Positions 1 through 5,738 of a DNA stretch of 5,788 nucleotides are shown in pieces. The stretch covers positions 1 through 5,788 of the forward strand of contig JAPJPH010000063.1 in NCBI GenBank assembly GCA_030825745.1, written 5' to 3'. The position numbers were made by a program, and so were the translations under genes. The notes below the pieces were generated by a model. It was given only the letters and a program-made list of their open reading frames with translations, was not told where the DNA came from and ran no database searches. This DNA comes from Anaerococcus sp. Its GTDB lineage: Bacteria; Bacillota; Clostridia; Tissierellales; Peptoniphilaceae. Position 1 is the stretch's first letter; each line of letters begins with the position of its first letter.

Positions 1-283
1 GCACTGCCGGACTCAGCACGAATAGTCTTTTCGTTTTCAGAACAAAAATAAAATTATATTTATATTGGTAGATAAACTCCCTATAGCCCCTAAACCCACA
101 TTTTTGTGCAAATCTTGAAAGGGAGGCCTCAGAAACAAAGAGTTTTTCTGCTAGGGCTTTACCTGAAAAATCACCTTCTTTATTATTATGGATAAAAAAA
201 TCAGCTATATTTTTTTCAACTGGTGTAAAGTTTTCATAGTTTGATTCTATTATTTCAACTACAGATTTTAAATAATATGCTAT
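1..283 (-). CDS. nanR: MurR/RpiR-family sialic acid operon regulator, N-terminal part (runs off left edge)
   Basis: The minus strand carries the N-terminal helix-turn-helix domain of a MurR/RpiR-type regulator. The family signature is clear: FTPVEKNIADFF near residues 19-30, then ALAEKLFVSEASLSRFAQK and GFRGYREFIYQY, which form the HTH and the end of that domain. Family members carry a C-terminal SIS domain that binds a phosphosugar; it is not in the window. The last gene of the operon, it follows nanK by 10 bp. A strong AGGAGG site (290-295) lies 6 nt before an in-frame ATA at 281-283, and no ATG, GTG or TTG is available between it and the conserved domain. Either ATA is a rare start or an ATG has been mutated or misread. 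After YKYNFIF the reading becomes hydrophobic and GC-rich, unlike the family's polar linker, so a frameshift or junction near positions 40-48 is possible. From family knowledge, RpiR-type NanR proteins control nan genes; in pneumococcus it acts as an activator. The family call is firm; the target is inferred. Confidence 0.82.
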   Translation of the reverse strand, partial: MAYYLKSVVEIIESNYENFTPVEKNIADFFIHNNKEGDFSGKALAEKLFVSEASLSRFAQKCGFRGYREFIYQYKYNFIFVLKTKRLFVLSPAV

Positions 284-289
284 AGCTAT

Positions 290-295
290 CCTCCT
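290..295 (-). promoter_or_regulatory. Ribosome binding site of nanR
   Basis: A perfect AGGAGG overlaps the TAG stop of nanK and stands 6 nt before the ATA codon at 281-283. Its spacing is what places the start of the regulator at that ATA, as no conventional start codon lies nearby in frame. Confidence 0.7.
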
Positions 296-1190
296 AATAA
301 ACTTTATTTTTATCTAGAAAGTTATAGAACGCGCCTAACATACCTGCTGCATTTTTAGTTTTTGCAAATTTAAGGCTTATATTATCATCTATAACTTTAA
401 CTAGATTTTCGGACATCTTTTTTCTTATTATAGGTCTAATGTAATCTTCTTGGCTCATGATTCCCCCACCTAGGATTACTGTATCAGGATTTATTATATA
501 TGAAATATTGGCTATACCTATGGCTAAATTTTCGCACATTCTCTCTATTTCATTTATACAAATTTCATCTCCTTTTTTAGCTAAGTCAAAGATTTTCTTG
601 CCATTAAAATTAGATACAGGCTCATTTTTTAACCTAGCTACATTTTCTACCAAGGTTTTAGCAGATGCTAGATTTTCAAACTTATCATTTTTAACTTTCA
701 TATATCCAACCTCAAAAGCTGAGTTTGATACCCCATGATAGAGTTTCCCATCAATAATGGCACATCCACCTATGCCAGTTCCAACTGTTAGAATTAGACA
801 TACCCTACTACCTATACCAGCTCCTATTTTATACTCGCAAAGACCAGCACAGTTAACATCATTTTCTACATAGCATGGTAGGTTATATTTTTCCTTTATA
901 GCCTTAGTAAAGTTTATGCCTATATAATTTGGTATTAATTCTGATGCATAAAATATTTCTCCCTTATCAGGATCTACCATCCCGGCAGTTGATATAGCAA
1001 CTCCACTAACTTTTATATCTTTAGTTACAATATAATCTTCTATTATAGATAAAACTTCTTCTAGTATATGCTCTCCACCCAAATGAGACCTAGTTGGCTT
1101 CTCATTTTTTTCTATTATATGTGCATCTTCTTCTATAAGTCCATATTTTATAGCAGTGCCACCTATATCTATGGCTATATATTTATTCAT
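294..1190 (-). CDS. nanK: ROK-family sugar kinase, probable N-acetylmannosamine kinase
   Basis: This 298-residue cytoplasmic protein is a ROK-family kinase. It probably phosphorylates ManNAc released by the lyase to ManNAc-6-phosphate using ATP. Visible motifs are the phosphate-binding DIGGT at 8-12, ENDVN at 109-113 with the expected catalytic base Asp111, and the second nucleotide-binding loop GTGIGG at 137-142. The zinc-binding motif (CxCGxxGCxE) common in ROK proteins is absent, and the usual His of the ExGH motif is Tyr163 (EVGY); the matching region reads FENLASAKTLV. This fits the zinc-less branch of ROK kinases found in Firmicutes, which also includes beta-glucoside kinases, so the ManNAc assignment rests on the operon. 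The start ATG follows AAAGGAG at a normal distance. It lies 48 bp after nanQ, the widest gap in the operon, and 10 bp before nanR. Confidence 0.88.
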   Translation of the reverse strand: MNKYIAIDIGGTAIKYGLIEEDAHIIEKNEKPTRSHLGGEHILEEVLSIIEDYIVTKDIKVSGVAISTAGMVDPDKGEIFYASELIPNYIGINFTKAIKEKYNLPCYVENDVNCAGLCEYKIGAGIGSRVCLILTVGTGIGGCAIIDGKLYHGVSNSAFEVGYMKVKNDKFENLASAKTLVENVARLKNEPVSNFNGKKIFDLAKKGDEICINEIERMCENLAIGIANISYIINPDTVILGGGIMSQEDYIRPIIRKKMSENLVKVIDDNISLKFAKTKNAAGMLGAFYNFLDKNKVY

Positions 1191-1212
1191 TTATGCTCCT
1201 TTAAATCTAATA

Positions 1213-1235
1213 TAGAGGCATATAAAATGCCCCTA
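1213..1235 (-). other. Hairpin in the nanQ-nanK intergenic gap
   Basis: The transcript of the minus strand reads TAGGGGCAT, a 5-nt loop TTTAT, then ATGCCTCTA. This makes a 9 bp stem with one G-U pair. No T-run follows (the next bases are TATTAGATTT), so it is not a standard intrinsic terminator. It sits in the only sizeable gap of the operon, just upstream of the nanK ribosome binding site, and could act as a processing or stability element or partly attenuate transcription. The stem is seen; its role is inferred. Confidence 0.5.
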
Positions 1236-1238
1236 ATG

Positions 1239-1694
1239 TTATTTATCAATTTTAATTTTAAAAATTGCTTTTTTTATAATTTTACTATTTTTAACTTTAA
1301 GCCCTGTCATATGTGCATCAGATGGGTAGCATATTAAAAAATCTCCATTTTCTAAATTCACACTTGCTTTATATTCTCCATCTAAGGCTTGGTAATCTTC
1401 ATCTTTTTTATATTCAAATAAATCCATATTTTCTATGAAATTAAGATTTATTCTCTCTTGTCCATCTATAACCATATGAAGATCTAGGTAATCTTTGTGA
1501 GCTTCCCAAAATCTATTTTCTATATCTGAAGTTTCATAGCTAGCTATATTTACAAATAAATTTTTACCATCTATTTCATGGCTACGTAGGTCAAGGTTTA
1601 TCATGTCCGTTGTTTTATAATATTCAAAACATTTTTTTATTTTATCATCTAAAAATGAATAATCATCTAGATTACTAATATTTCCATATATCAT
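1239..1694 (-). CDS. nanQ: YhcH/YjgK/YiaL-family protein, probable sialic acid anomerase
   Basis: This 151-residue protein matches the full length of the YhcH/YjgK/YiaL (DUF386) family, small beta-barrel metalloproteins. The conserved block is WEAHKDYLDLHMVIDGQE at 63-80, with Glu64, His66, His73 and Glu80, and a later SDAHMTG with His128. These are the likely metal and sugar ligands. From the literature as I recall it, the E. coli member (NanQ) is an anomerase that supplies the open-chain form of Neu5Ac to the lyase. That role suits its position beside nanA here. The start ATG is preceded by TAGGAG, which overlaps the stop codon of the symporter gene 8 bp upstream, a sign of translational coupling. 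No signal peptide or membrane segment is visible, so it is cytoplasmic. The family call is firm; the anomerase activity is inferred by homology and context. Confidence 0.88.
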   Translation of the reverse strand: MIYGNISNLDDYSFLDDKIKKCFEYYKTTDMINLDLRSHEIDGKNLFVNIASYETSDIENRFWEAHKDYLDLHMVIDGQERINLNFIENMDLFEYKKDEDYQALDGEYKASVNLENGDFLICYPSDAHMTGLKVKNSKIIKKAIFKIKIDK

Positions 1695-1702
1695 TAAAGC
1701 TC

Positions 1703-3220
1703 CTAATTATTTTTATATATAGTTGTATTTTCTGGGGCTAGGTTTTTAACACCCTTTATTTTATTATAAATAACAGATCCTAATAATCCAACTACTAGTG
1801 ACACTAAAATTGATATTATAGAGTATGACCAAAATGATATTTTTGCTGGATCAACGAAATATTTTATATATATCATTACTACTGATGCTGCAACAAAGGC
1901 TAGACCTGCTCCAAATTTATTGGCTACTTTTGTAAAGGCACCTAAGATAAATATTCCAACTAGAATACCTAAAACTAATCCCATAAAGCCATTGAACCAT
2001 TCATAGGCAGATTTTATTCCACCCTGGGCTAAAAACATTGAAACTAAAATAGCAAATATCCCTACCAATAGAGAAACTCTTTGACCTATCTTGGTTTGTT
2101 TTTCTAGACTTATCTCATTTTTACCCAATCTTGCTTGGATATCCATAGTCCAGCTTGATGCAACAGAGTTAAGCCCTGTTGAAAGAGTTGATTGAGCTGC
2201 TGCATAGATTGCTGCAAGTAGGATACCTGTTATTCCAACAGGTAATTCAAAGGCTATCCATGAAGCAAAAATTTGATCTTGTTGGGCTGCTGGTGGTAAT
2301 GGGTTAGCTTGAACCTGGTAAAATACATACAGTCCTGTTCCAATTAAATAAAATACAGTTGCTATAAATATTGATAATAGACCATTTGTTATCATCATCT
2401 TGTTTAATTTTTTTGTATCAGTTGTTGTTGTAAATCTTTGTACTATATCCTGACTAGATACATAAGAACCTATGGTATTTAGACCAGCTCCAAAGATTAG
2501 TAAGAATATACTATCCTTTAAAAAGTTAGGGTCAAATATTGGTTCATCTACCGCTAAGAATTTATTGTTTGTAAATAACTCATGGGTTATCGCAGAAAAT
2601 CCACCATCTATGTTTAATATTAAAAATATAAGTCCAAATGTAACTCCTATTAATAATACAGAACCTTGAATGAAGTCTGTCCATAAAACTGATTTAAGAC
2701 CACCGGTGTAAGAGTATATAATAGCAATTACACCCATGATTATTATTAAAATGTTGACATTTATACCAATTAATTTGGATAAAACCATACATGGTAGGTA
2801 CATAATAATAGACATACGTCCTACCTGATAGATTATAAACATAATAGCGCCTAAAATTCTAAGACCCTTACTTTCAAACCTTAGCTCTAGATATTGGTAG
2901 GCTGTATCTATATCTAACTTACTATATATTGGTAGGAAGAATTTAATAGTAAATGGTATAGCTATTAACATACCTAGTTGGGCAAAAAACATTATCCAAG
3001 TTCCAGCATATGAGTTACCTGCAAGCGACAAAAATGAGATTGGACTAAGTAGGGTCGCAAATATAGAAACTGATGTTACCCACCAAGGGATTGAACCATC
3101 CCCTTTAAAATATTCCTTGCCCTTCATCTCTTTTTTTGCAAAGTGTAATCCTGCAAATAATACCGCACCTAGATATACAATTAATATTATTAAGTCAATA
3201 GTTGTAAATCCTTGCATCAT
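1703..3220 (-). CDS. nanT: Sodium:solute symporter (SSS family), probable sialic acid transporter
   Basis: A 505-residue integral membrane protein with about 13 hydrophobic segments, the usual size for the SSS family (LeuT fold). The first helix starts near residue 8. A broken helix with SIFATLLSPISFLSLAG lies at 52-68. YQVGRMS carries Arg135, YTGGLKSVLWTDFIQ carries Asp182, and the later AAQSTLST stretch at 341-348 fits the serine/threonine sodium site. Arg135 and Asp182 fall where, from memory, the Proteus mirabilis transporter SiaT has its sialate-carboxylate-binding Arg and a conserved sodium-site Asp. Its place between nanA and nanQ makes Neu5Ac the likely substrate, imported with Na+. 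Two adjacent ATG codons open the gene; the second (3215-3217) is 6 nt from the AGGA site against 3 nt for the first, so translation may start at Met2. The gap to nanA is 9 bp. Related SSS proteins carry other sugars, so the substrate is inferred from context. Confidence 0.88.
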   Translation of the reverse strand: MMQGFTTIDLIILIVYLGAVLFAGLHFAKKEMKGKEYFKGDGSIPWWVTSVSIFATLLSPISFLSLAGNSYAGTWIMFFAQLGMLIAIPFTIKFFLPIYSKLDIDTAYQYLELRFESKGLRILGAIMFIIYQVGRMSIIMYLPCMVLSKLIGINVNILIIIMGVIAIIYSYTGGLKSVLWTDFIQGSVLLIGVTFGLIFLILNIDGGFSAITHELFTNNKFLAVDEPIFDPNFLKDSIFLLIFGAGLNTIGSYVSSQDIVQRFTTTTDTKKLNKMMITNGLLSIFIATVFYLIGTGLYVFYQVQANPLPPAAQQDQIFASWIAFELPVGITGILLAAIYAAAQSTLSTGLNSVASSWTMDIQARLGKNEISLEKQTKIGQRVSLLVGIFAILVSMFLAQGGIKSAYEWFNGFMGLVLGILVGIFILGAFTKVANKFGAGLAFVAASVVMIYIKYFVDPAKISFWSYSIISILVSLVVGLLGSVIYNKIKGVKNLAPENTTIYKNN

Positions 3221-3229
3221 TTTTCCTTT

Positions 3230-4150
3230 CTATGCTAGATATTTATCCCTAGCAGCATTTATCATACTAATGGCTTCTTTTACAATTGATTGATCAGATT
3301 CAACCATAGCAGGTAGAGGTTTCTTAACTGTGCCTAGGTCGATACCCTCATTTTCTTTTAATATTGCTTTGGCTATGGCATACATATTCCCATATCCTTG
3401 ACACATTTTATAGATAATAGCATTAACATCATATTGTATTTCTCTAGCCAAATCTAAATCTTTAGTTTTTAGACATTCATCCATTTTTAAATATAAGTCA
3501 GGCATTACTGCATAAGTACCACCTATAGCACCTTCTGCTCCAATAAGTCTTCCTGAGATAAATTGTTCATCTGGTCCATTAAAGATTATATAATCATCTC
3601 CTGCATCTTGCTTGAACATTTGTATATCTTGGACTGGCATAGATGAGTTTTTAACACCTATTACATTTTTGTTTTCTCTCATTTTACTAAATAATGATGG
3701 AGTCAAGGCAACTCCTGCTAGTTGTGGGATATTATATATAATAAAATCAGTATTAGCTGCTGCATTTGAAATTTCATTCCAATAATCAGCTATGGCGTAT
3801 TCTGGCAATCTAAAATATATAGGAGGTATGGCTGCAATTGCATCTACTCCAAGACTTTCAGCGTGGGCTGCTAATATTTTAGAATCCTGTGTACTATTAC
3901 ATGCTACATGGGCTATAACTGTTAACTTGCCCTTAGCTTCTTTCATAACATTTTCTAAAACTATCTTCTTTTCTTCAAGGCTTGTATATATACATTCACC
4001 AGAAGAACCGTTAACATATACCCCCTTAACTCCCATTTTTATAAAATATTTAGTTAAATCTCTTACAGCTTCTGGACTTACATTTCCCTTATCGTCTAAA
4101 CATGCATAAAATGCAGGTATAACTCCCTTATATTTATCTAAATTTCTCAT
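3230..4150 (-). CDS. nanA: N-acetylneuraminate lyase (DapA/NanA superfamily)
   Basis: This 306-residue class I aldolase has the TIM-barrel pattern of the dihydrodipicolinate synthase/NanA superfamily and should split Neu5Ac into pyruvate and ManNAc. GSSGE at 48-52 binds the pyruvate carboxylate. Tyr139 in IIYNIP and Lys167 in IGVKNSS match the catalytic Tyr and Schiff-base Lys of E. coli NanA (137 and 165). NGPDEQF at 191-197 supplies Asp194 and Glu195, at the positions of the sialate-binding pair. The usual GSTYN near the end of the substrate site is GGTYA (210-214). From memory, the protein closely resembles the second, shorter-branch lyase in pneumococcal and other streptococcal nan operons rather than the E. 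coli or Clostridium perfringens type. The start ATG follows AAGGAG by 10 nt; that site overlaps the stop of nanE, and the gap is 14 bp. Context makes a DapA role unlikely. Confidence 0.92.
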   Translation of the reverse strand: MRNLDKYKGVIPAFYACLDDKGNVSPEAVRDLTKYFIKMGVKGVYVNGSSGECIYTSLEEKKIVLENVMKEAKGKLTVIAHVACNSTQDSKILAAHAESLGVDAIAAIPPIYFRLPEYAIADYWNEISNAAANTDFIIYNIPQLAGVALTPSLFSKMRENKNVIGVKNSSMPVQDIQMFKQDAGDDYIIFNGPDEQFISGRLIGAEGAIGGTYAVMPDLYLKMDECLKTKDLDLAREIQYDVNAIIYKMCQGYGNMYAIAKAILKENEGIDLGTVKKPLPAMVESDQSIVKEAISMINAARDKYLA

Positions 4151-4164
4151 ATATTCTACTCTCC

Positions 4165-4863
4165 TTATAATTCATTTATTTTTTCTACGAAGTTTCTTGT
4201 AATAACTTGGGGTCTGGTTATGATAGATCCCACAACAACACTATAGGCACCTAACTTAAGAACTCTCTTAGCTTTTTCAGGTGTGTTTATATTTCCCTCT
4301 GCTATAACCTTTGCACTAACATTAGCTAGGATTTCTCTTAGTATTTTAAAATCATCTTCTTCTATTTTTAAGCCCTTAGACTGGTCAGTGTAGCCTACTA
4401 GGGTTGTTCCTACAAAATCAAAACCTAGCTTATCTGCTTTTATAGCTTCATCTACTGTAGAACAATCAGCCATGAAAAGCTGATTAGGATACTTCTTTTT
4501 TATTTGTTTAAAGAAATCTTCTAATTTAACATTGTAAGGTCTAATATTATCTGTTGCATCTAAGGCTATGATATCTACCTTACATTCGACTAACTTATCT
4601 ATCTGATCCATAGTTGGAGTTATATAGACCTTGGAATCTGCATAATCTTTTTTTATGATTCCTATGATAGGTAGGTCACATTCCTTTTGAATTTCTATAA
4701 TATCTTCAGGTGAATTTGCCCTTATTCCACGTGCACCACCTTCTTTTGCTGCCTTTGCCATCCTACCCATTATAAATGATGAATGAAGTGGTTCATCAGC
4801 CAAGGCCTGACATGATACTATTAGAGAATTTTTTATAGTATCAACATTTTTTCTTTCTGTCAT
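4165..4863 (-). CDS. nanE: N-acetylmannosamine-6-phosphate 2-epimerase
   Basis: First gene of the operon, encoding a 232-residue cytoplasmic TIM-barrel enzyme that converts ManNAc-6-phosphate to GlcNAc-6-phosphate, the link from sialic acid to the general amino-sugar pathway. The family motifs are all present: [10 protein letters not shown] at 17-26, GARGIRANS at 43-51, IIGIIKKDY at 66-74 with the likely catalytic Lys71, ALDAT at 100-104, MADCST at 131-136, GTTLVGYT at 152-159, and [11 protein letters not shown] with the likely catalytic Glu189. [10 protein letters not shown] near the C-terminus forms the phosphate site. Length is normal for bacterial NanE. The ATG at 4861-4863 has AAGGAGG 5 nt upstream, and the promoter sits just before it, giving a very short leader. 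No motif is missing or broken. It reads in the same direction as the five genes downstream. Confidence 0.96.
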   Translation of the reverse strand: MTERKNVDTIKNSLIVSCQALADEPLHSSFIMGRMAKAAKEGGARGIRANSPEDIIEIQKECDLPIIGIIKKDYADSKVYITPTMDQIDKLVECKVDIIALDATDNIRPYNVKLEDFFKQIKKKYPNQLFMADCSTVDEAIKADKLGFDFVGTTLVGYTDQSKGLKIEEDDFKILREILANVSAKVIAEGNINTPEKAKRVLKLGAYSVVVGSIITRPQVITRNFVEKINEL

Positions 4864-4868
4864 ACCAA

Positions 4869-4874
4869 CCTCCT
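4869..4874 (-). promoter_or_regulatory. Ribosome binding site of nanE
   Basis: AGGAGG lies 5 nt before the ATG of nanE. With the -10 box ending at 4885, it sits within roughly the first 10 nt of the predicted transcript. Confidence 0.75.
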
Positions 4875-4884
4875 TAATAATAAA

Positions 4885-4913
4885 AGTATATCTTAGTCTG
4901 AATTATATTTCAA
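4885..4913 (-). promoter_or_regulatory. Predicted promoter of the nan operon
   Basis: On the minus strand TTGAAA (4908-4913) and TATACT (4885-4890) are separated by exactly 17 bp, a good match to a housekeeping sigma promoter. Transcription would start near 4878, leaving a leader of only about 15 to 18 nt before the nanE ATG. There is no room for a riboswitch or attenuator, so control must act on initiation. An imperfect palindrome TGAAATATAATTCA (4899-4912) overlaps the -35 box and spacer and could be a repressor site. Confidence 0.7.
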
Positions 4914-4924
4914 TAATCGACCCG

Positions 4925-4948
4925 TTATTAGAAATTACTTTCATATTA
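4925..4948. promoter_or_regulatory. Candidate operator A (probable NanR-type site), promoter-proximal
   Basis: On the plus strand the site reads TTATTAGAAA, centre TTAC, then TTTCATATTA. The inner GAAA...TTTC is an inverted repeat suited to a dimeric regulator. The same two 10-base arms recur in reverse orientation at 5016-5040. The site ends about 11 bp upstream of the -35 box and is centred near -58 from the predicted start, a position typical of an activator. The repeat is seen; the link to the RpiR-type regulator is inferred. Confidence 0.55.
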
Positions 4949-4956
4949 TGTTCTGG

Positions 4957-4970
4957 ATGATATCATTTTC
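4957..4970. promoter_or_regulatory. Weak operator-like palindrome between the two main sites
   Basis: ATGATATCAT (4957-4966) is a perfect 10 bp palindrome, and GATATCATTTTC (4959-4970) differs from the GAAA-N4-TTTC core by one base. It falls roughly in phase with the flanking sites. This could be chance in such AT-rich sequence. Confidence 0.25.
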
Positions 4971-4989
4971 CTGTTTTCCTTGATTCTTT

Positions 4990-5007
4990 TTGAAAGTAGT
5001 TTTAAAT
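4990..5007. promoter_or_regulatory. Degenerate third copy of the operator element
   Basis: The plus strand TTTGAAAGTAGTTTTAAA agrees at 14 of 18 positions with the minus-strand reading of operator A (TATGAAAGTAATTTCTAA). Its core centre, 4997.5, lies 61 bp from the centre of operator A and 30.5 bp from that of operator B. Confidence 0.35.
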
Positions 5008-5015
5008 TTATGAAT

Positions 5016-5040
5016 TAATATGAAATAAATTTTCTAATAA
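5016..5040. promoter_or_regulatory. Candidate operator B, distal inverted copy
   Basis: On the plus strand this is TAATATGAAA, a 5-nt centre TAAAT, then TTTCTAATAA. Its arms are exact reverse complements of those of operator A (10 of 10 on both sides), with 5 rather than 4 central bases. The two sites are separated by 67 bp. Two identical sites in inverted orientation suggest looping or cooperative binding, or control of a former divergent gene to the right. Confidence 0.55.
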
Positions 5041-5104
5041 ACTCTTAATATATATTATAATAAAATTAGGGTTCAGATTAAGTTCTATCTATCTTTCCTA
5101 TTTT

Positions 5105-5400
5105 TTACAATGTTTTATCAGTAAAAGCTGCTTTATTTTCTTTTTCATCAAAAACCGTTATAATTTCTCAGCTAAATAAAGTAAATAAGGTAGCTGATTA
5201 TAGGGTAATTTGCTCTAAGGTGTAAGTTTTGATAAATTCTATTATGATCTGTGATAAAGCCAAGTCATCTTGTCTAAGTATGGTAATGGTTTTTTGGAAA
5301 GCCTAGATGAAACTACACAAAAGGTAGTATATATTAAGGTTTGGAATAAAAAACTCATAAGCCTATTTTAAATTAAATACTAGATAGTAAAGAATGTATA
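5105..5400 (-). pseudogene. Decayed coding remnant, possibly the C-terminus of a LysR-type regulator
   Basis: One minus-strand frame reads as protein-like text broken by in-frame stops at 5363-5365, 5303-5305, 5198-5200 and 5168-5170, ending with TAA at 5105-5107. Readable pieces are AYEFFIPNLNIYYLLCSFI, AFQKTITILRQDDLALSQ followed by IIIEFIKTYTLEQITL, and at the end VFDEKENKAAFTDKTL. The pattern of a hydrophobic FxP segment, a beta strand with RxDD, then LS and a helix IxEFIK resembles the end of the substrate domain of LysR-type regulators. Codon choice looks like that of the nan genes. No N-terminal part is recognisable upstream, so the rest would be lost or too diverged. The resemblance is by eye and weak; chance reading in AT-rich DNA is the alternative. 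Confidence 0.3.
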
Positions 5401-5577
5401 GATTTTTTTAAAGCAATAATAAAATGACCATAAAATAATAAATACTACAGTAGTTATCAATATTTTAAGTATCAGATAGGAGCTATATTTAACCTCTATA
5501 GGGGTAAAACTAATCCCTCCATAAGGCACATATATAAAAGCAAAAACTTTGTAATTGAAAAAAGGTGATCGATAATT
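5380..5577 (-). pseudogene. Open stretch encoding a membrane-like segment, no proper start
   Basis: A minus-strand frame stays open for 65 codons after a TAA at 5578-5580 and ends at TAG (5380-5382). It includes YVPYGGISFTPIEVKYSS, then a strongly hydrophobic run LILKILITTVVFIILW, and a basic tail FKKIYTFFTI. That pattern fits the last transmembrane helix of a membrane protein. There is no ATG; GTG and TTG occur in frame but without a ribosome binding site. It may be a fragment of a decayed gene or a chance product of T-rich sequence. I do not recognise the family. Confidence 0.2.
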
Positions 5578-5698
5578 TTACCTAGGATAAATATAATGAT
5601 AAGGAGAATAAAAACTTATAAGGATATTTTGATAAATTATAATATATAAATCATTCTAGCTTTTTATTTTTTTATTATATAGGTAAAATTTATTAATT

Positions 5699-5724
5699 AA
5701 AAAAGGACCATAAGCTCATCCTTT
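5699..5724 (-). terminator. Possible intrinsic terminator facing left
   Basis: On the minus strand AAAGGA, an 11-nt loop, TCCTTT and further Ts (six in a row) form a short stem followed by an AT-rich tail. It lies just outside the IS-like end and would stop transcripts leaving the element leftward. The stem is only 6 bp and largely A-T, so it is weak. Confidence 0.35.
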
Positions 5725-5738
5725 GGCTAAGGTTAAGG

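Larger units (their letters stand above)
5041..5738. other. Long AT-rich region without an intact gene
   Basis: About 700 bp between the operon control region and the IS-like end hold no reading frame with a convincing start, ribosome binding site and length on either strand. The minus strand shows scattered protein-like stretches broken by stop codons (listed separately), consistent with decayed genes. A TATAAT at 5056-5061 on the plus strand has only TCTAAT in place of a -35 box, so any divergent promoter would be weak. No tRNA, rRNA or CRISPR pattern is visible. Confidence 0.6.

Noticed and set aside
1..51. Plus-strand tail ALPDSARIVFSFSEQK as the end of a gene entering from the left
   Set aside because: Only 16 codons are visible, it is antisense to the regulator frame, and nothing in it is recognisable.
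457..738. Plus-strand open stretch of 93 codons inside nanK
   Set aside because: It is antisense to a clear ROK kinase, has no ribosome binding site and has no recognisable domain; it is a shadow of the real gene.
1068..1337. Plus-strand open stretch of 89 codons spanning the nanK-nanQ gap
   Set aside because: It is antisense to two well-supported genes, is low in complexity and lacks translation signals.
2472..2669. Plus-strand open stretch of 65 codons inside the symporter gene
   Set aside because: It is antisense to conserved transmembrane coding sequence and has no independent support.
3792..4109. Plus-strand open stretch of 105 codons inside nanA
   Set aside because: It lies opposite the conserved N-terminal half of the lyase, and its length follows from the codon bias of the real gene.
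4916..4929. Short inverted repeat AATAA...TTATT between operator A and the -35 box
   Set aside because: The arms are only 5 A/T bases, common by chance here, and differ from the GAAA...TTTC pattern.
4864..5040. CcpA (cre) site or riboswitch in the operon control region
   Set aside because: No sequence close to the cre consensus was found, and the leader is too short to hold a riboswitch.
5033..5061. Divergent plus-strand promoter (TCTAAT, 17 bp, TATAAT)
   Set aside because: The -35 box is poor, no intact gene follows, and TATAAT is expected by chance in such AT-rich sequence.
5258..5371. Plus-strand open stretch of 37 codons
   Set aside because: It has no ATG or ribosome site and overlaps the minus-strand remnant, whose reading is longer and more family-like.
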